Shown in pieces: positions 52,912 through 61,701 of a stretch of 64,000 nucleotides of DNA. Position numbers and translations under genes: made by a program. The notes under the pieces are model-generated. The model did no database searches and was not told the DNA's origin. It was given only the letters and a program-made list of their open reading frames with translations. Every line of letters begins with the position of its first letter. Position 1 is the first letter of the stretch. Source of the stretch: Fermentibacter sp964564435 (GTDB taxonomy: Bacteria; Fermentibacterota; Fermentibacteria; Fermentibacterales; Fermentibacteraceae); the NCBI GenBank assembly GCA_964564435.1, contig CAZMAT010000008.1, positions 52,172 through 116,171 of the forward strand, written 5' to 3'.

Positions 52912-54263
52912 TGGCGATCCACGCCCTCGGCGCCGCGGCGCTCCTCTCCCTCACTTCGGGCGCTTCCTTCACCGGCGGCCCTCCCGTCCCGCCATCCGCC
53001 ATCCTCGAAGGGACGGAGGCGATCTCCGACTCGACCGTCGCGGCGCTGCAGGACCGGATCCTCAGGTGGTACCTCCACCAGGGCTATCCATTCGCCTCGA
53101 CGGGATGCTACCTCGCGGCTCCCGAAAGCCTCGTGGCCGCGCTCGTGCCAGGGCGGCACGCCTCGCTGGAGGGGTTCAGGATCGAGGGGCTCTCGGGCAC
53201 CAGGCCCGGCACCCTCACCAGGCTCTTCCGCGGGGATCTCGGCGCCCCCTACGATCCCGGGGACGTGGAGGAGTGGCGCGAGAGGCTCGAGAGGCTCTCG
53301 TACGTCGCCTGGGTCGGCGGCTCCGAGCTCATGCTCGGCCCGGGCGGCAACCTCGTGGTCGTGCAGGAGGTCACCGAGGGGCCGATGGGCAGCTTCTCTG
53401 CCTCCATGGGCCTGTCCGGCCGCGGTGGAGGCGACGAGTTCGAGGGGGAGGGCGCACTCGACATCACCAATCTGCTCGGCACGGGCCGGGAGCTTTTGCT
53501 GTCCATAGAGAAGTCGGGCTGGGGCGGCACCGACGCCGCGATCCGGTATCTGGAGCCCTGGGTGGCCGGCATGCCCCTCTCGGCCTGTCTGGAGGCGTCC
53601 CAGGAGGTGCCCGACAGCGCCTGGCTCAACCGCGAGGCCGAGGCATCCACTGTCTGGGAGGTCGACGCCGCGCTGTCGGTCGTCACCGGGGCGGGGAAGT
53701 GGTGGGGCTACTCGCCGGAGGCCGACAGGACCTACGGCTACGGCCTCGCCGGGATCGCCTACCGACCGGGGAGCATGACCACCATGGGATGGGAAGGACT
53801 GGAACTCGACCTCGAAGGGCGCCTGGGCACGTCGGCCGGGCCCGATTCATCCGGCACCCTTGCGCAGGCTTCGCTCGATTCGAGGGTGGACGTCTTCACG
53901 GGCCCGGTGGGATTCGGGGGGGAGGTTCTCGCTGGAGGGATCCTCGAGGGCGAGCCGCTCCATGCCAGGCTCACCCGGCTCGGAGGCCAGGAGACCATCC
54001 GCGGGCGCCCCGAGAACGCCTTCAGGGCCGTCAGGTACGCGATCCTGAGGCCCGAGGTCTCGCTCGGCGAGACAGAGACGAGGCTCTACGCATTCTGCGA
54101 CCTGGCCTGGATCGAGGAGACGGCCCGGAACACCGGTGCGGCCGGGGCGGGCGGCGGCCTCCGCGGCACGGCCGGCAGCTTCAGGGTCGACGCGGCGGTC
54201 GGGATCCCGCTCGACGGCGGGCCGGCGAGGTTCTACCTCTCCGCTGTCGCGGAGGTTCTCTGA
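52911..54263 (+). CDS. Omp85/BamA-like outer-membrane protein
   Basis: 450 aa from the ATG at 52911, which shares one base with the previous stop. A signal peptide (ALGAAALLSLTSGASF) is followed by one or two POTRA-like regions (about residues 40-140; ILEGTEAISDSTVAALQDRI, FRIEGLSGTRPGTLTRLFRG). A 16-strand-like barrel follows, with GGQETIRGRPENAF resembling the Omp85 L6 VRGY motif. Short for BamA (one or two POTRAs), it is closer to TamA/TpsB-like members. It is the last gene of the T9SS-like operon. Confidence 0.8.
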   Translation: MAIHALGAAALLSLTSGASFTGGPPVPPSAILEGTEAISDSTVAALQDRILRWYLHQGYPFASTGCYLAAPESLVAALVPGRHASLEGFRIEGLSGTRPGTLTRLFRGDLGAPYDPGDVEEWRERLERLSYVAWVGGSELMLGPGGNLVVVQEVTEGPMGSFSASMGLSGRGGGDEFEGEGALDITNLLGTGRELLLSIEKSGWGGTDAAIRYLEPWVAGMPLSACLEASQEVPDSAWLNREAEASTVWEVDAALSVVTGAGKWWGYSPEADRTYGYGLAGIAYRPGSMTTMGWEGLELDLEGRLGTSAGPDSSGTLAQASLDSRVDVFTGPVGFGGEVLAGGILEGEPLHARLTRLGGQETIRGRPENAFRAVRYAILRPEVSLGETETRLYAFCDLAWIEETARNTGAAGAGGGLRGTAGSFRVDAAVGIPLDGGPARFYLSAVAEVL

Positions 54264-54349
54264 AGCCCGTTCACTCCCACCGGGGCCGCCGTATTCGGGT
54301 GCCTGCACCAATCCATCGTTCCGCTGTCGCGGAGGTTCTCTGACGCCCG
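54240..54349 (+). repeat. 30-bp direct repeat at the 3' end of the Omp85-like gene
   Basis: TCCGCTGTCGCGGAGGTTCT begins both copies (54240-54269 and 54320-54349); the full 30 bp differ at one base (A at 54263, C at 54343). The first copy covers the last codons and stop of the Omp85-like gene; the second repeats them 80 bp on in non-coding DNA. Each contains a small TCCGC/GCGGA hairpin. Confidence 0.85.
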
Positions 54350-54364
54350 ATCGCATCAGCAGGT

Positions 54365-54922
54365 CTACATCGGCCTCCTGTTCTGCTCGAGCAGCTCTAT
54401 CAGCCGGGCAAGCCTCCTCGCCCTGGTCTCCTCCTTCTTCGCCTCGAGGTAGAAGCCGACGAACTGCCGCCTGGCCGACGCGTGCATCGCCCTGAAGTTC
54501 TCCAGTGCCTTCCCGCTCCCGCTGACGAGCTTCTCGAACTCGTCGAAGCGCTCGTCCGGTATGGTCCTGTCCTGAACCGCGTCCCAGGCTCCCTCCTGCT
54601 TCGCCCGCTCGATCGCTTCGAATCCTCCCGGGGTCATCCGCTCCTCGGCGATGAGCCTCTCCGCCAGCTTCCTGTTCCTGTCCGACCACCGGCTGCCTCT
54701 CCGCCTGGGGGAGAAGTACTTCCGGTAGGTCGACCCGTCGATCCTCCTGATCAGGCCGTCTATCCAGCCGAAGCAGAGCGCCTCCTCGAGGGCTTCGGAG
54801 GAGGTGATGGACGGCGACGAGCCGTCCTTCACGAAGACCAGCCATACTCCTCCGCTCGATTCGTTGGAGGAGAGCCACTGCCTGAATTCCAGCCCCGATC
54901 TGAACTGCAGGTAGTCAGTCAT
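54365..54922 (-). CDS. YdeI/OmdA-family protein
   Basis: 185 aa. EFRQWLSSNESSGGVWLVFV, EALCFGWIDGLIRRID, YRKYFSPRRRGSRWSDRN, and the C-terminal R-x-x-x-x-L-I-E-L helix are characteristic of the YdeI/OmpD-associated family. Members protect against bacteriocins in some species, but the biochemical activity is unknown. It is convergent with the Omp85-like gene and ends about 100 bp from it. Confidence 0.9.
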   Translation of the reverse strand: MTDYLQFRSGLEFRQWLSSNESSGGVWLVFVKDGSSPSITSSEALEEALCFGWIDGLIRRIDGSTYRKYFSPRRRGSRWSDRNRKLAERLIAEERMTPGGFEAIERAKQEGAWDAVQDRTIPDERFDEFEKLVSGSGKALENFRAMHASARRQFVGFYLEAKKEETRARRLARLIELLEQNRRPM

Positions 54923-54971
54923 TCCGGCACCTCGCGATGTGAATGTGAAAGGACCGGGAGGATCCGTGATC

Positions 54972-55493
54972 CTAGAGGAACCTGATGATGCTCAGTCTGG
55001 CGAGGCTGTTCGCCACTCGGTACGAGATCCGGCCGTATGCCGGGCTGTGGTGGGGCGCCCCCGGGGGGAGTTCGTAGCCCGCGAGATCGAGGGTGCGCAT
55101 GGGTGGCGGCAGGAGTTCGCCCAGGGAGAGGATCTCGTTCCAGAGCACCTCCAGGATCTCCAGGGAACCGTTCTTCGCAGGCTGCCCCAGCACTGCCTCC
55201 GCCACTGACTCGGGGTCGGCCTTCATCCGCCTGAGTGCACCGAGATGGAGCCTGCAGGTGCCGGCGCGCGGATCGAGCAGCTGGACCGCGGGTTCGGCCG
55301 TGTCGGCTTCGAGGTCGGTTGCCTGCTCCCACTCGTCCATGAAGCAGGCCTGTGAGCGCTCCCGGGGCACCTTCAGCAGGTGGTCGGCCCCCATCACGCT
55401 CTGGTATGCCAGCTTGTAGACGTCGCAGGGCTCGAGGACCGGCCTCAGCGACGCCTCCAGTGCGAGGATCCCCGCCAGTTCACCCCTGTCCAT
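54972..55493 (-). CDS. Conserved protein of unknown function
   Basis: 173 aa, cytoplasmic by composition. The N-terminal stretch EPCDVYKLAYQSVMGADHLL resembles a conserved family of unknown role (DVYKLxYQxxxGxxHLL), followed by a beta-rich middle with LLDPRAGTCRLHLGALRRMK. It is transcribed towards the YdeI-like gene, 49 bp before it. No catalytic motif is apparent. Confidence 0.65.
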   Translation of the reverse strand: MDRGELAGILALEASLRPVLEPCDVYKLAYQSVMGADHLLKVPRERSQACFMDEWEQATDLEADTAEPAVQLLDPRAGTCRLHLGALRRMKADPESVAEAVLGQPAKNGSLEILEVLWNEILSLGELLPPPMRTLDLAGYELPPGAPHHSPAYGRISYRVANSLARLSIIRFL

Positions 55494-55812
55494 GCCGGTA
55501 AGATGACCAACCGGAAGTCTTCTGCAAAGACGCCGTGGTTGGGTGCGTGACCCGTCCAGGTTGAGTCGAATCGTATCAGAACCTGACGGGCATCAGGCAC
55601 GCACCGGCTCATCCATCAGGAACTGAAGCCTATCAGCGCGCAAGTAACGAAGCTGATCTACATCCCTATGACTACCAGGCGCATGCTCGTACCGGTGGTT
55701 TTGGCATGCGCATTGCTATCGAATTCAGCGGAAGATCGCGGTTGACCCGGTGCCGTGCCGTCTGAATAGTCACCCGAATCGTTCCTGATCCCCGATCCGG
55801 TGGAGTGGGCCG
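55494..55812. other. Intergenic region at the composition boundary before the CRISPR-Cas locus
   Basis: This 319-bp stretch lies between divergently arranged genes, and A/T content rises within it. No gene was recognised. An 8-bp inverted repeat GGTGCGTG/CACGCACC (55542-55549 and 55598-55605) is the only structure seen. It should hold the promoter for the cas genes, but no clear -35/-10 pair stood out. Confidence 0.4.
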
Positions 55813-56025
55813 ATGGCAGACATCTTCGAAAAGGTCATTCTGAACGAGAGCCCCGACTTCAGGGTGCTCTGCGCCAAGAGCAGGCCGCGCCATCCCCTCT
55901 GGAAGCACCTTCTCGACTCGGCAGCAGTCTCCGGTTCCGTCCATCGAGCTTTCCATTTCAAGAGCGTGTACTGCTCAGAAAAGGTACCCGATCTTCACCC
56001 ATCCGGAAGATGTGTCCTGGAATGA
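55813..56025 (+). CDS. Short ORF upstream of cas3, doubtful
   Basis: 70 aa from an ATG with GGTGGAG 7 nt upstream. Its 3' end overlaps the chosen cas3 start by 4 nt (AATGA), which hints at coupling. The sequence (MADIFEKVILNESPDF ... RPRHPLWKHLL) matches nothing I recognise and has no domain features. It could be a leader peptide, a remnant gene or chance; an alternative is that cas3 starts further upstream in its own frame. Confidence 0.3.
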   Translation: MADIFEKVILNESPDFRVLCAKSRPRHPLWKHLLDSAAVSGSVHRAFHFKSVYCSEKVPDLHPSGRCVLE

Positions 56026-58256
56026 CTCACTTCGCACACACGAAGGCGGAGCTGCCTCCCTCGGAATGGCAGCTCCTTGATTACCATCTCTTAGCGGTGG
56101 CCAGGCTTTCCGCAGACTGGGCCGCGCTCTTCGGTTCGGAAGACTGGGCCTGGACCGCCGGCTGGCTGCACGACATCGGGAAGGCATCAGGCGCATTCCA
56201 ACGATATCTGAAGCTATCGACCGATTCAGAAACCGGATCTGGAAGACGCGCATCCTCACTCGTTGATCCAGACTATGACACGACCACGAGTATGGGAAGG
56301 GTGAATCACTCGGCGGCCGGGGCAGCCTTCGCAGACGAGGCGATGCCAGGCCATGTGGGAAGAGTGCTTGCCTACCTCTGTGCCGGGCATCATTCCGGGC
56401 TTGCGGACTACAATTCCTCGGGAATCGGAAGAGCTTGCCTCAGCGAAAGGCTGAAGGAGGGCAGGAAGCTCCTGTCGTTCATCGACAGCGGGCTCGAGGG
56501 TGTGCGTGAATCGATCCGCAGGGATCTGAAGTGCCCTTCCTTCGTGAACGAGAAGAATCTACATCTCTGGATCAGGATGCTGTTCTCATGCCTCGTCGAT
56601 GCCGACAGGCTGGATACGGAGGCATTCTGCAGCCCTGATTCCGCTGCACGCAGAGGTGGATTCGCCAGCCTGGAAGACCTGAAGCGCGATCTCGATCAGC
56701 ATCTGGACACGATTGCTTCAGGCGACACCATGGAATCCCAGGTCAACAGAACCCGCAGGCAGGTTCTTTCATGGTGCCGGGAGGCAGCAGAAGCTCCTCA
56801 GGGCATGTTCTCCCTGAACGTTCCGACAGGAGGGGGGAAGACCCTGTCCGGTCTGGCGTTCGCGCTCGAACACGCAGTCAGATCTGCGAAGCGAAGGATC
56901 ATCTACGTCATCCCCTATACCACGATCATCGAGCAGACGGCTTCCGTGCTAAGATCAATTTCGCCCCGCTGGGAGCAAAGCCTCATCGAGCATCACTCCA
57001 GTTTCGACCCGAAGCGTAGCACTCCGGAGTTCGATCTGGCAGCGGAGAACTGGGACGTACCGATCGTGCTCACGACCAATGTTCAGTTCTTCGAATCCCT
57101 CTACTCAGCCAGACCTGCCGCGTGCCGCAAGCTGCACAACCTTGTCGACAGCGTAGTGATCATGGACGAGGCGCAGCTCATCACCCCGGAAAAACTGACA
57201 CCCTGCGTATGGGCGATGAACGAACTCGTCAGAAACTACGGTGTGACGATGCTCCTTTCCACCGCTACGCAACCACCTCTTCCGAACCTGACCACCGCCC
57301 GGGAGATCGTACCGGATCCTGCATCCCTGCACAGACTGCTCAGGAGAACCTCGATCACCATGCCTTCCTCGATGAACGACACTCCTGTTTCCTGGCCGGT
57401 TATAGCCGCCGAACTCGCGGGATACCCCCAAGCCTTGTGCGTAGTCAATTCAAGGCGCGATGCGTACGAGCTCTGGAGCGAACTCCGAGCGGCTCTCCCC
57501 GTGGACGAAGAGCCTTTCCATCTCTCGACGCTTCTTTGCGGTGAGCACAGGTCGGAAACAGTATCCGATATCAAGCGTAAGCTAAGTGAAGGAGAGAATG
57601 TCCGTGTAGTCAGCACCCAGCTGATAGAAGCCGGAGTGGATCTGGATTTCCCTGTCGTCTACAGAGCCGCAGCTGGTCTTGATTCGATTGCACAGGCGGC
57701 GGGCAGGTGCAACCGGGAGGGCAGGCTGGGTCCAGGCGGCGGATTGGTGAAGGTTTTTATCGCGCCTGGCAGGATTCCACTAGGTCTGCTCTCATCAGGC
57801 TACAGCTCGATGGTCGAACTGGCCTCGCTCGAAGGCTTCGATCCCGCTGAACCTCATTGGTACACCCGATATTTCGAGCAGCTCTACTCGCGCCTGAACG
57901 AAACAGGAGCCCGCTATCTGCATGATCTCCAGAAGGAGGCCGCCTGTATTGCCGTCAACTTCCGATCTGTCGGCGATTCCTTCAGGCTTATCGATGAGGA
58001 CAGCAGGCCGTTGCTCGTCCATTACGGCAATGGTTCCGAACTGATCGACCAACTCGAGCGTTTCGGCCCGAATCGGGACCTCCTGAGGAAGCTTCAGCGG
58101 TATACGGTATCGCTGCAGGGCTGGCTGTTCAAAAAGGAGCAGAGGAACATCAGGGAACTGCTGGATGGTTTCTACTGCTGGAATGGTCCATCCGGACCTC
58201 AGATCGATGTCGATCTTTTCAAGGAAACCTTCTCGTCGGAAGAGACGGTTTTCTGA
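56022..58256 (+). CDS. cas3: CRISPR-associated helicase/nuclease Cas3 (type I-C, HD domain fused)
   Basis: 744 aa from the ATG at 56022. The N-terminal HD nuclease has LHDIGK (H50, D51) and later AGHHSG; the SF2 helicase has Walker A VPTGGGKT (K273), a DEAQ box (D382-Q385), a STATQPP motif III and QAAGRCNREGR motif VI. Cas3 unwinds and degrades target DNA after Cascade binding. The frame extends to 55800 but the extra residues are not Cas3-like. It is the first gene of the locus; cas5c starts 13 bp after its stop. Confidence 0.93.
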   Translation: MTHFAHTKAELPPSEWQLLDYHLLAVARLSADWAALFGSEDWAWTAGWLHDIGKASGAFQRYLKLSTDSETGSGRRASSLVDPDYDTTTSMGRVNHSAAGAAFADEAMPGHVGRVLAYLCAGHHSGLADYNSSGIGRACLSERLKEGRKLLSFIDSGLEGVRESIRRDLKCPSFVNEKNLHLWIRMLFSCLVDADRLDTEAFCSPDSAARRGGFASLEDLKRDLDQHLDTIASGDTMESQVNRTRRQVLSWCREAAEAPQGMFSLNVPTGGGKTLSGLAFALEHAVRSAKRRIIYVIPYTTIIEQTASVLRSISPRWEQSLIEHHSSFDPKRSTPEFDLAAENWDVPIVLTTNVQFFESLYSARPAACRKLHNLVDSVVIMDEAQLITPEKLTPCVWAMNELVRNYGVTMLLSTATQPPLPNLTTAREIVPDPASLHRLLRRTSITMPSSMNDTPVSWPVIAAELAGYPQALCVVNSRRDAYELWSELRAALPVDEEPFHLSTLLCGEHRSETVSDIKRKLSEGENVRVVSTQLIEAGVDLDFPVVYRAAAGLDSIAQAAGRCNREGRLGPGGGLVKVFIAPGRIPLGLLSSGYSSMVELASLEGFDPAEPHWYTRYFEQLYSRLNETGARYLHDLQKEAACIAVNFRSVGDSFRLIDEDSRPLLVHYGNGSELIDQLERFGPNRDLLRKLQRYTVSLQGWLFKKEQRNIRELLDGFYCWNGPSGPQIDVDLFKETFSSEETVF

Positions 58257-58269
58257 CTGGAGGTGGCCC

Positions 58270-58971
58270 GTGAGGGGATTCTGCCTTGAAGTGTGGGGGC
58301 CTTACGCCTGTTTCTCCCGGCCCGAGATGAAGGTCGAACGCGTCAGCTATGACGTGATCACGCCGTCAGCTGCACGAGCCATCTTTGATGCGATCCTGTG
58401 GAAGCCGGCAATCTCGTGGAGGATCCACCGCATCGAAGTGCTGAACGAGATCAGGTGGTTCTCGGTGAGGAGGAACGAGGTCGGAAGCGTCGCCTCGCCC
58501 CGTTCTAAGGGAATCTTCGTAGAGGACGACAGACAGCAGAGGGCTGGGCTGATTCTGAGAGACGTGAGATATCGGATTTATGCCGACTTCGCGTTCATCT
58601 CGCCTGAGAACAGGATGAAACTCAAGAGGCCGCTTCCATACTATCTGGCCGATCCAGAAGAGACAGACCTGCTGCGTGCTGATGAAACCGAAGCAAAGTA
58701 CGCTGCTATGTTCGAGCGCCGTGCCAGAAAGGGGCAGTGTTTCAACCAGCCCTACCTGGGTTGTCGCGAGTTCTCCGCCGAATTCCGGCTGGTCGACCCG
58801 AATGTCGAGCCTGTCGTTCCAATACCGGAGACTCGTGAACTCGGCTGGATGATCTACGACATCGATTTTACGGACCCGGACAATCCGATGCCCCTCTTCT
58901 TCAATGCCTCCCTCGAGAAGGGGAGTATTGCTGTCCCGGATCGTGAATCGCCGGAGGTGAGGGGGGCATGA
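58270..58971 (+). CDS. cas5c: CRISPR-associated protein Cas5c (type I-C)
   Basis: 233 aa from a GTG at 58270 with TGGAGGTGG close upstream. LEVWGPYACFSRPEMKVERV followed by SYDVITPSAARAIFDAILWK is the Cas5d/Cas5c signature. In type I-C systems, which lack Cas6, this protein is the endonuclease that processes pre-crRNA and then stays on the crRNA 5' handle. GCREFSAEFRLV further on is also conserved. The stop overlaps the cas8c start by 4 nt (ATGA). Confidence 0.93.
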   Translation: MRGFCLEVWGPYACFSRPEMKVERVSYDVITPSAARAIFDAILWKPAISWRIHRIEVLNEIRWFSVRRNEVGSVASPRSKGIFVEDDRQQRAGLILRDVRYRIYADFAFISPENRMKLKRPLPYYLADPEETDLLRADETEAKYAAMFERRARKGQCFNQPYLGCREFSAEFRLVDPNVEPVVPIPETRELGWMIYDIDFTDPDNPMPLFFNASLEKGSIAVPDRESPEVRGA

Positions 58972-60737
58972 TACTTCAGGCCCTGAAGGAGTATTACGAC
59001 AGAAAGTCGAGCTATCAGGAATCGGAAAGCGAATCAACTGTACTGGATAGGGGAGATCGGATCGCCCCGCCGGGGTTCGAATGGAAGGAAATCCCCTGGG
59101 TGATCGTCATTGATCGGAATGGTTTACCATTGACGATAGAAGATACCAGATCTTTGAAGGACGGGAAACCAAGAGCTCGGAAGTTCCTTGTTAGGCATTC
59201 TGTGAAACGAACTGTCAACCTGATGCCGAACACACTCTGGGACAGTGTCGACTACGCACTCGGGCTTGAAAGGAAGGGTCCGCCTGATCGGACTGCCAAG
59301 CAACACAAGCTTTTCATTGAAGCCATTGAAAAGCTGGAACTCGATGATGATGAAGCTGTGGGAGCAGTTACTAAATTCCTGAAGCGAGACGACAAGCTCT
59401 CCATTCTCGAAGAGCTGGATCAAAACTGGGAATCCCTCAAGGGAGATAAAAGTGCAGTGGTTACGTTCCAACTCGCCGGAGACAGCCGTACTGTGAGCGA
59501 GAGATCTGAGGTTTTCAAGAAGCTTGGTCTATCAGCACATTCTTCTGAAACAGCAATATGTCTAGTTTCTGGTTCCTATGACACAATCGAGAGAACTCAT
59601 CCAGCAATAAAGGGGGTTAGGGGATCCCAGCCTACAGGCGGGAACATAGTCTCATTCAATCTGCCAGCCTTCAGATCCTACGGCAAGGAGCAAGGCATGA
59701 ATGCTCCTGTTGGTATGGCCGCATCAGCTTCATACACGACAGCATTGAACAATCTTCTGGGTAGGGATTCCGAGCAGAAGATGCTCGTAGGTGATACCAC
59801 CACGGTGTTTTGGTCAAGGAAACCAAGTGATTTCGAGCAAAGATTCGGTTCATTCTTCCAGGAACAATCGAAGGATGATCCTGATCGTATGACAGGCGCG
59901 ATAAGAGATCTTCTCAAGTCAACTGAGACAGGCGTTCCGAGCGAACAGATAGACAACGAGTTCTACGTGCTCGGCCTCGCGCCAAATGCAGGAAGGATAT
60001 CCATCAGGTTCTGGTTCCATGGCAGGATTGCCGAGATGGCGGATGCCATCAGGCAACATTTCCTAGACATCCAGATGACCCACGGGCCTAAAGACCCCGA
60101 GTTTCTGTCGTTGTTTAGACTGCTTAAATCTTTGGCCGCACAAGACAAAGCGGACAACATCCCGTCTCATCTCTCCGAAAACATCATGCGAGCCATCCTC
60201 GAGAGAAGACAGTATCCGAGAGCCTTGTTGCAGGCGGCTCTTGTCCGAATCAGGGCGGAACACCAGGTCAACTATCCCCGGGCTTCAATTGTGAAGGCAT
60301 GTCTCAACAGGATTTCGCGAACCGATGTCGCTCGTGCTGAAAAGGAGATGCAGATGAGCCTCGACCAATCGAACAGGAATGCCGGATACCTTCTGGGGCG
60401 GCTGTTCGCAGCACTCGAGAGGGTTCAGGAGGAAGCGAGCCCGGGCATCAATGCGACCATACGCGACAGGTTCTACGGCGCTGCGTCCAGCACTCCGGTG
60501 ACCGTGTTCGGAAATCTGATGCGGCAGAAGAACCACCACATCTCGAAGATCGACAGTACTGGCAGGCAGGTGTTCTTCGAAAAGCTCATAGGGCAGATAG
60601 TCGAAGGAATCGATGACTTTCCCGCCCATCTGTCCCTGGACGATCAGGGGCGGTTCGCGATCGGATACTATCACCAGAGGCAGGATTTCTACACCAAGAA
60701 GGCAGACAAGGTCGAAGAGACGGGGGTACAGAAGTGA
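58968..60737 (+). CDS. cas8c: CRISPR-associated large subunit Cas8c (Csd1)
   Basis: 589 aa, the usual size for Csd1. It starts MILQALKEYYDRKSS, and GRNxSV-like stretches and the C-terminal SLDDQGRFAIGYYHQRQDFY, the conserved end of Csd1 proteins, identify the type I-C large subunit. It recognises the PAM and forms part of the Cascade surveillance complex. It overlaps cas5c (ATGA) and cas7 (GTGA) by 4 nt each. Its A/T content is clearly above that of the genome genes in this window. Confidence 0.93.
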   Translation: MILQALKEYYDRKSSYQESESESTVLDRGDRIAPPGFEWKEIPWVIVIDRNGLPLTIEDTRSLKDGKPRARKFLVRHSVKRTVNLMPNTLWDSVDYALGLERKGPPDRTAKQHKLFIEAIEKLELDDDEAVGAVTKFLKRDDKLSILEELDQNWESLKGDKSAVVTFQLAGDSRTVSERSEVFKKLGLSAHSSETAICLVSGSYDTIERTHPAIKGVRGSQPTGGNIVSFNLPAFRSYGKEQGMNAPVGMAASASYTTALNNLLGRDSEQKMLVGDTTTVFWSRKPSDFEQRFGSFFQEQSKDDPDRMTGAIRDLLKSTETGVPSEQIDNEFYVLGLAPNAGRISIRFWFHGRIAEMADAIRQHFLDIQMTHGPKDPEFLSLFRLLKSLAAQDKADNIPSHLSENIMRAILERRQYPRALLQAALVRIRAEHQVNYPRASIVKACLNRISRTDVARAEKEMQMSLDQSNRNAGYLLGRLFAALERVQEEASPGINATIRDRFYGAASSTPVTVFGNLMRQKNHHISKIDSTGRQVFFEKLIGQIVEGIDDFPAHLSLDDQGRFAIGYYHQRQDFYTKKADKVEETGVQK

Positions 60738-61648
60738 GCGATCCGATCAAGAACAGATATGACTTCACACTTGTTTTCGACGTTCAGGACGGCAACCCGA
60801 ACGGAGATCCCGATGCGGGAAACCTCCCAAGGCTGGATGCAGAAACCGGATGTGGTCTGGTAACAGATGTTTGCCTGAAGCGTAAGGTCAGGAACTTTGT
60901 TCAGATGACGAAGAGCGGAGTCGAAGGATTCGATATCTTTGTCAAGGAGAAGGCGGTTCTCAACAATCTGATCGACAGTGCCTATGTGAGACTCGGGATA
61001 GAACTGAACGAACCACCTTTCCTGAAGAGCGATGGTGCGAAAAGAAACAAGGCTGGAACAGGCCAGGGTTCCGAAGTCGAGAGGGCCAGAACAGAGATGT
61101 GCCGTTCCTACTACGATATCCGTTCATTTGGAGCGGTGATGTCCACAGGATCCAACGCGGGACAGGTACGCGGTCCGGTGCAGATGACCTTCGGTCGATC
61201 CGTCGATCCGATTGTTACGTCCGAACACTCCATCACCAGGATGGCGGTGGCCACGGAGGCAGAAGCCGAGAAACAGGGCGGGGACAACCGTACAATGGGC
61301 AGGAAGAACACAGTACCCTACGGTTTGTACGTTTCGCACGGTTTCATTTCCGCCAACCTCGCATCCCAGACAGGGTTCTCGCAGGAAGACCTCGACCTGT
61401 TCTGGGATGTCCTGAAGATGATGTTCGAGCACGACAGGTCGGCAGCCCGCGGACTGATGGCAACAAGGAAGCTTTTAGTGTTCAGGCATGACTCGGCCCT
61501 GGGGAATGCCCCCGCTCACCGACTCTTCGATCTCGTTTCCCTCAGGAAGAAGGATGGATCGAAACCCGCACGTAGCTTCGCCGATTACGAGTGTACCATC
61601 GAAGCAGAAAAAGTACCTGCCGGAGTCTCATTATTGGAACTCGTATAG
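60734..61648 (+). CDS. cas7: CRISPR-associated backbone protein Cas7 (Csd2)
   Basis: 304 aa from a GTG at 60734. The Csd2/Csh2 signature FDVQDGNPNGDPDAGNLPR is followed by the expected RNA-backbone fold and FGRSVDPI, SEHSITR motifs. Cas7 coats the crRNA spacer. A 53-bp gap to cas4 holds no clear ribosome binding site or promoter. Confidence 0.95.
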   Translation: MSDPIKNRYDFTLVFDVQDGNPNGDPDAGNLPRLDAETGCGLVTDVCLKRKVRNFVQMTKSGVEGFDIFVKEKAVLNNLIDSAYVRLGIELNEPPFLKSDGAKRNKAGTGQGSEVERARTEMCRSYYDIRSFGAVMSTGSNAGQVRGPVQMTFGRSVDPIVTSEHSITRMAVATEAEAEKQGGDNRTMGRKNTVPYGLYVSHGFISANLASQTGFSQEDLDLFWDVLKMMFEHDRSAARGLMATRKLLVFRHDSALGNAPAHRLFDLVSLRKKDGSKPARSFADYECTIEAEKVPAGVSLLELV

Positions 61649-61701
61649 CATTCTCCCCTAGTCGAGGGAGAGAGAGAAGGCTTGGCATAGGGTCTAGTGG
61701 G

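Noticed and set aside
54264..54364. Attachment site made by the 30-bp repeat
   Set aside because: No integrase or mobile genes lie between or beside the copies, which are only 80 bp apart.
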